A DNA stretch of 64,000 bases from Collybiopsis luxurians FD-317 M1. Taxonomy: Eukaryota; Basidiomycota; Agaricomycetes; Agaricales; Omphalotaceae. Shown here piece by piece: positions 58,076 to 64,000 of the stretch. Within the stretch, counting starts at the first letter, position 1; every line of letters begins with the position of its first letter. The DNA lies in the NCBI GenBank assembly GCA_000827265.1, contig KN834772.1, forward strand, positions 237,526-301,525, in the 5' to 3' direction. Made by a program: the position numbers and the translations under genes. The notes below the pieces were generated by a model, which made no database searches, had not been told where the DNA came from, and worked only from the letters and a program-made list of their open reading frames with translations.

Positions 58076-59647
58076 ATGCTCACTGGCAGCTCAGAACAGC
58101 AAGAAACCGGCGATCGTCACAATGAATTGTAAGGCCAGGATTCTCTCGAGTATTGACTGAGCTAACCGTATTTACAGCCGGGCAACACCCTCGGATGACG
58201 TTCTTTCTTCATTGAACCGCACTGGAGATCCAGAGGGATCAGGATCGGATTCTCAACTTGCATTGAATATTTCGTAGTGAGACTCCAACTTTAAGCTCTG
58301 CTAAACGCCGTCACTTATCCGATGTCGATTTTCAGCAGGGGAACCTTTAACTCTGACCGTCATGCGTTTGCTGGTTTTGGCGGAGAATCGACGGTCATTA
58401 CTGGATTCCATCGATCGTAAGTCAATGCCATTGTCATACATCTTTGAGGATCAATTCTGCTTATCATTATCATTAATGATTAATAATAGTCTGTACCGCG
58501 GTCTTCAAGGACAGAATACCGATATGCTAACTGAAACGATGGACGTTGATCAGCAAGGAACTATCAAAGCTCCCCTGGATAATATGTACTTCGTAGATGA
58601 TGCCTTCGCGAGGACCATTGACGACGGATATATGATGGAGTCCGATGAACGAGCTACTGACAACGAAGCTCAGTTAGCAGCAAACTCGGAAAATACGTTT
58701 ACTGCTCACGTACACGGCTTTTCGAGGGTCCATCAAGGAGTCACCATTTCTCGGAAACTGTCTAAACGAAATATATCGACTCTGGATGCTAGCGTTTCGG
58801 ATTCCTACCTTTCACTAAGCCGCCATGTTCCATCGAAAAGGACCGATAATGGAAGCATGTCGAGAGACACAAGTTGTATCCTCTGTCCTAATCAGCGTGC
58901 CCCTGAAATCTAGTAAGAATAATTACGAATTGAATAAGGATCATAACTTACCTGGTTTTTTGATTTCAGCCCTGAAGTTGAATGTGGTTCAAGCAGTAAT
59001 TTTGGTGTGGTACCAACTAAACTGAGCCCATCGTAAGCCGATAACATTACGATCCTTTCACATAGAAAGCACTTATAACGTACTGTCCATATTAGACTGC
59101 CCTTTGGCATCGGAAACTTTGGAAATGATGGCTCGATGTGGACCATCGACCATGGATATACACTGAATATCATAGACTTCGGTCAACAACGCGCTGGGAA
59201 CGAAGTTCCGAAGTAAGTTGCTGATTCAGTGTTATACAAATTTACAGCTCACATACATACACGGATTGCAGCTTTCCGATTCCTGGAGCACTCAGTTTGA
59301 CTATACATCCTTTGCCTTCCTGGACCGAATGCCTGATTATGGAAGACGGACAGAAATGCTCCGAGCGTCTGACGACAGAAAATTACCGGGAGCATTTCGC
59401 CCAGGACCACAAAAAAGACAATTTGTTCCAGTGCCGATGGAATGGATGCGGAATGATACTTGCAGCGCGCCACAGGCTACTCACCCACCTTGAAACCCAC
59501 TCCGAGCTTGACCACATCCGACAGAAATTTTGTTGCAGTTATCCTGGATGTTGCCGTCAGTTCTCGAGGAAGGACGGTCTTACACGACATGAGAAAGCCA
59601 AACACATTGATTCCCACAGGGATGGAAGAGAGAGGTCAAATGGTTGA
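58076..59647 (+). CDS. C2H2 zinc-finger family protein D (7 exons, 402 aa)
   Basis: Model: join(58076..58128, 58178..58273, 58336..58416, 58490..58912, 58970..59032, 59096..59212, 59272..59647). All six junctions are phase 2, so every internal exon is a multiple of three. Residues 1 to about 295 are Ser/Asp-rich without known domain. The last exon carries the family block from about residue 298: 'CLIMEDGQKC...HFAQDH' (C-x8-C-x11-H-x4-H), 'CRWNGCGMILAARHRLLTH' and 'CSYPGCCRQFSRKDGLTRH'. It belongs with A and E ('GLTRHEKAKH' type) rather than with B and C. Probable nucleic-acid-binding protein; targets unknown. Confidence 0.83.
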
Positions 59648-62298
59648 TGAAGGAGGTGTGCTGGTGTTGGTATGTTTTTGATTTACTTGCTTCAAGTATT
59701 ATTTCTGTACACCGTACATCAGTTATTTGTTTACTTTGATATGGTGGCAGTATCTACGTATCCGGCTGTTCCCTTCAGGGACCTTGCCGTGTACCTATAA
59801 ATTATTATTTAAATTTTAGTACTTAGATATTTACATACTTACTAATTTATTAATTTATCTCATTTATCTGTGTATCTATCTCCATCTGCGGATCTGACTT
59901 TGCATTCCCATCTGGTCTTCCGGGAGGTACCTTCATCATCATTTTGCTTCTTAGAAGCAGCAGGGTATCTAATTGTTGATGCTGTGAGGAAGAGATGCTT
60001 GCAAAATCTGGAGAATTTCGGGAAACGTTGGGATGGAATGTGCCATGAGTTGCAGATTTTTTGCTTGTAGGTTACACCAGACTTTTCAAGCAGAAACAGA
60101 CTCAACGAGAACTTTCCCAACAGATCCGAGTCCCCACAACACAGACAAGGAATTTTGTCAGATCTCACGCACGGCGAAGAAAGAGAATGTCCCTCTGTAA
60201 CAGCACAAATTCACACTCCAAGCTGAAGGTATTCATGCTCGGAGAAGGAAATCACAGACAATGTCAGGGAAGGGCACTGGAGCCCGTCGCTCGCGTTGGG
60301 GGGGGCCGGCAAAACAGAAAATCATATTAAACACGAAGAGCTGGTGCATTGGTAAAATACACATTGTGGATTGCGAATGCTAACAGAGAAAGCCGAAGGG
60401 AGTGCTGAGTTCATAACGCTAACGATGGGAAAGAACTTTTATTGACCAAAATCATGGATAGAGATCTGATGCAATGCATTACAAGCAGTCCCGGTGTAAT
60501 CGACCATGGAGGTGATGGAGGCTGCTTACCACCTCTTCTTCTCTTCTTGGTCACTGACGGTCAAGGAAAAATCAATTAAAACCACCACTATGGAGAATTT
60601 ATAGGTATGACAAACTTTCCGCGGAGGACGAACTTTTTGCATATGCCGAACTTGATCTTTCCATGACAACCCTTGCAAGGTTGAACTGGCCTAGCATCCC
60701 TTTAAAGGCGCGCGCAGCCTGTTCTGTTGGCAATCCGAAAGAAATTCGGGTTCTAATTGAACGACCCTATTTGCCAGTGAACCTGTTAAGTCAAGAATTA
60801 TTTTTCCTCTACGCGTTTCCCGCTTTTGAGGTTTTAAACTTACTCAGGCTTGTAATGCATTGTGCGACCAGCAGCGGGAGTTCTTTACTAAAACCTTATT
60901 GTATAAACGCTGGGCCTTTCAATGTATAATCATTGCGTAGACGAGTGGCGTCGTGAGTGGTTTAAGAGCGATTGTGTGTCCCGAACTTCTGTATATAGTC
61001 ATCTCTGCCCTTTCGTTGTTGGATAATCATTTATACAACCCTCTGTTGTCAATGAGCTACCAGTGAGCGACAGTATGTCGAGTCGGGAGGTATCGGAATA
61101 GAATCTACTCCGATGACTTGGTGTCGGTGGCTGTTAGGTTTGAGTCAACACACAGCAAGAAATCCCAACGCAGATGCAGTCGAATGTGCTCAGCAGTCAG
61201 ACAACACCATATCACTGCACTCAAGCATGTTGATCAAGCAAATATGGACTTTCTACCGCATTTCTTAAGGTTTGCCGAGAACCTGTGGGATTCATTGCAC
61301 GGATTCGAAGACATCGGGGGCGCATAGAATCGAAAAGCACAGATAGTATAGGAACAAACCTCATCGTCTCCGAATCCGCATCAGAGCAGTTCCATTTTCG
61401 CGTCTCGGTAAGTTTGAATCCCCTTCTGACGAAGGTTTAGAGGCATCACATATTTCCTGTCACCATGTCGGATTCAAGCTGATAAAAATGATTCACCAGA
61501 GAGCAGAATGCCAAATTGAGAGAGGCACATGGGGAGTTGAAGGGATCTCATATTTAAGACGTCGGTGCATATATGACTACCGTATTTGCATGATACTGAA
61601 GGTCGGCTGACGTGGCGGCCTAGGGAATCCATTGAAAAGCTCACATATGAGATGAAGCCAGCAACAGCAGATCGAGATGGTTTGGGGCGGTATGAATTCT
61701 TTTTGTCAAGATAAAACAAGAGGTCTGACTGTCCCAGATTCTTCGAGTCTCTTCTCGGAGTTTTCCGAAACGGCTTTTACCCTGTGAGGGCGACGGACTC
61801 ATGAAGATTGCTGAGACGGGAGGTTGCTCACCTAAAGAGTATTAGGCAGTGGAATGGCAGACCGTTCCTCGTGTTCGCCGTGCCTTTCGGTCGCGATTGA
61901 CATTGAAACAACATGAGCCGTAAAAAGCTTGTGAGTCTTCAGCTATGAGTAAGTGAGTAATAATGCTAAGTTGTTGGGCGGCCTCTAAAGAATCCGCGTT
62001 GAAACTCGAAAGAGCAGTAGCGTCCGAGCGCTTCTACTACGCTTCTACTACAGGAATATTTCCCCTCGAAAGCTGTTCAGTACTGCAGTGCAAACAATGT
62101 CTTATCCGATCAGCAATCTATATTTACATCTCCGATTGAGTTAAAAAGAGAGGCAGATACCGTGGTGAGACTTCCATTCACGAAAAGCATGATCCATCCC
62201 TTGATAGAGAGGGCTTGTATAAAAGGGTAGTTGGATTCACTCTGATTCCTAGTATTTTTTAGCCATAGTTGCTCTGGTTCTCTGGACACATTTTTGCA
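59648..62298. other. Long intergenic stretch between C2H2 genes D and E
   Basis: A few ORFs below 105 codons (for example 59860-60168 minus, 60663-60929 plus, 61474-61719 minus) with no motif. AT-rich around 59800-59870. No RNA gene or repeat recognised. Confidence 0.4.
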
Positions 62299-63835
62299 AT
62301 GATCAGCTCAGTTCAAGGAACAGGTAAGGATCATTGCGGTCAATTGTAAGACTTCATTTTGCTACAGGTAAACTTTGCTGATTTTACCTGCATTGCAGGC
62401 CCACTAATATAGCGGATGGCCTTCTTCCCATCCAGCATATCGGCAATAGTAAAAGATCATCGCGGAGTGGGTTCAGTAATACGCAGTAAGCCTGCGGTAT
62501 TCAGGACAACTATCATAACTTGCCTGATTCCGCATTCCAGCTCCGCGTCCATCCCTGACTATTATATGAATACTGGTAGTGATATAAAATCGACCTCAGG
62601 ATCGGGCTCACCGTAAGTTTGTCATTTTTCAAAATTTTTTAAGGAGCAGCTCTAAATTAGGAGTGATAGATCAACCGGTTCTGGATACTCCGCAAATAGT
62701 GGCTTAAGGGAGAATACTAGCGGCCATATGGTACATATGCCGAATACGATGGAATTCCATCAGCAACAAGCAGGCCACAATGCTGCTGATTTTGAAGGTA
62801 CGACTTACCACTCTCGTTGGATATTAACAGTGAAATATCCCAGGCATCGGTCAAGGGCTTTTAGCTCCTCAAATATTATTCAAGGAAGATGTGTCGATGA
62901 TGGACACAGACCACTCAAATTCCTTCATTCCGATCACTTCATCCCAAGGACGTGACGGCGGAAAGATGCTAAGAGCAGTAACCTTCGGTCTGCACCCGAA
63001 CCAACTTGCATTCGCTGACATCTAGTAAGAGTACATCCCCATGTATAAGAATCATGATTTACCTAATTTTACATTTCAGCCCCGCATCCTTACGGGATTT
63101 TGACCATGCCCCATACAGTTATTTCGGTATAGGATCAAGCAGATTTAACCCATCGTAAGCATATGACAAGTACTTTCAAGGTGTATTGGTGACATACGTC
63201 CTATGATAGGCCGCAAGCTGATTTTGTACACATCATTAATGCATCGGGAATACAAGGCGTTGGCAATGATTTTCAAAAGTAAATTGCCCTTTTCTGTAAT
63301 ACCTTTATGACTCACATAGAAGCATTGCAGCTTTCCAAGCAGCCGTTCGGGGCACCCGGCTCATCAGACGGTACTCAGACAAGACACACCTACAGTGAGC
63401 TCCAACGTTCGGAATCCCTATATGGCTGTACCTCTGTAAGCAGCCTAGCATTTCAAACATACAAATCATGATTGACCTACCGAGTATAGGGATAGCACTG
63501 GCTCTTCATTCACACATCTGCCCTCCTGGACCGAATGTCTCATCACGGAAGACGGAAAGATATGCGCTGAGCGTTTGACAGCAGAGAATTACAGGGAGCA
63601 TTTTGCGCAAGCCCACAAAAAGGGCAATTCCTTTGAATGTCAATGGAATGGATGTGGCGTAACACTTGCAGCGCGCCACAGGCTTCTTACACACCTTGAG
63701 ACCCATTCTGAGCTTGACCTGATACGACGAAAATTCTGTTGCGATCATCCTGGATGCCGACGCCAGTTTTCAAGGAGGGATGGTCTTACCCGACATGAGA
63801 AAGCTAAACACATTGCCAAAAACATAGAAGAGTAA
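62299..63835 (+). CDS. C2H2 zinc-finger family protein E (9 exons, 357 aa)
   Basis: Model: join(62299..62323, 62413..62485, 62541..62612, 62670..62797, 62844..63024, 63080..63154, 63210..63278, 63331..63435, 63490..63835), 1074 nt, open throughout. Most junctions are phase 2. The start 'MISSVQGT' matches that of member A. Exons 6-8 align in order with the middle exons of A ('RQDTPTVSSNV' against 'RQDISTVSPNV'). The final exon has the family block from about residue 258: 'CLITEDGKIC', 'CQWNGCGVTLAARHRLLTH', 'CDHPGCRRQFSRRDGLTRH'. The first acceptor (ATATAG at 62412) was chosen over the nearer GCAG because only it keeps the frame. Confidence 0.82.
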
Positions 63836-64000
63836 GGGCAAACCGAGGCCAGTGTTGATATCGCTTGATGATCTCAATTTATTGTATTCCATGATTCGAT
63901 ATCAAGGAAGGAAAGCACACGGGAAGTCTCCGGAATGCGATGTAGTGGGAGGAGCGGGATCAGAAAGCTCAATGTCAATCATAGAAATGGACTGAAATAG
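63836..64000. other. Right edge, 3' flank of C2H2 gene E
   Basis: No gene recognised in the last 165 bp. Confidence 0.5.

Noticed and set aside
1..64000. CRISPR array, prokaryotic operon or riboswitch
   Set aside because: No regular spacer-repeat structure; introns and gene families show a eukaryotic nuclear genome.

Overview
The window is nuclear DNA of a filamentous basidiomycete, most likely an Agaricomycete. Nearly all genes are split by introns of about 45-95 nt with GT..AG ends, and the families present (DUF6535 membrane protein, lineage-expanded F-box/leucine-rich-like genes, BTB protein with a long proline-rich leader, chromodomain Ty3/gypsy element) are typical of mushrooms. All exon models were built by hand from reading frame, splice signals and paralogue comparison.

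Layout. (1) 1-12.4 kb is retrotransposon territory. The 3' part of a decayed chromodomain gypsy element (integrase, chromodomain, then an unusual 3.5 kb stretch carrying antisense, apparently spliced coding remnants, then the 3' LTR 4880-5574) is followed by a complete but dead copia element (5735-12427; two 470-bp LTRs, 5-bp target duplication CCCAA, initiator-tRNA-type primer site). (2) 12.9-13.8 kb holds two inverted copies of a short TIR element (MITE). (3) 14.2-15.3 kb holds a small C2H2 zinc-finger gene on the minus strand. (4) 17.1-18.7 kb has two divergently arranged conserved genes: coatomer zeta (minus) and a NIF3-type small protein (plus). (5) 19.3-36.5 kb is an F-box nursery: a tandem trio (19.3-24.9), a single F-box gene (26.2-27.9) and a second tandem trio (29.6-36.0) with several relics; a CHY zinc-finger gene (24.99-25.68) is embedded. 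(6) 37.1-39.2 kb BTB gene, 42.9-45.0 kb DUF6535 gene, 45.1 kb tRNA-Glu(UUC) with an intron, 45.35-46.7 kb secreted or anchored protein of unknown function. (7) 47.5-63.8 kb is the most interesting part: a two-finger GATA transcription factor whose reading frame runs through five further introns into a C2H2 zinc-finger module, followed by three more genes (53.8, 58.1, 62.3 kb) ending in the same zinc-finger exon; with the 14-15 kb gene this makes five members.

How it fits together. The housekeeping genes (coatomer zeta, CHY protein, NIF3-like, tRNA) are islands among rapidly turning-over families. The F-box genes are presumed SCF substrate receptors. The C2H2 family combines one conserved terminal exon with a fast-diverging series of small, mostly symmetric phase-2 exons. 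The GATA-linked member suggests either capture of this module by a transcription factor or shedding of the module from it.
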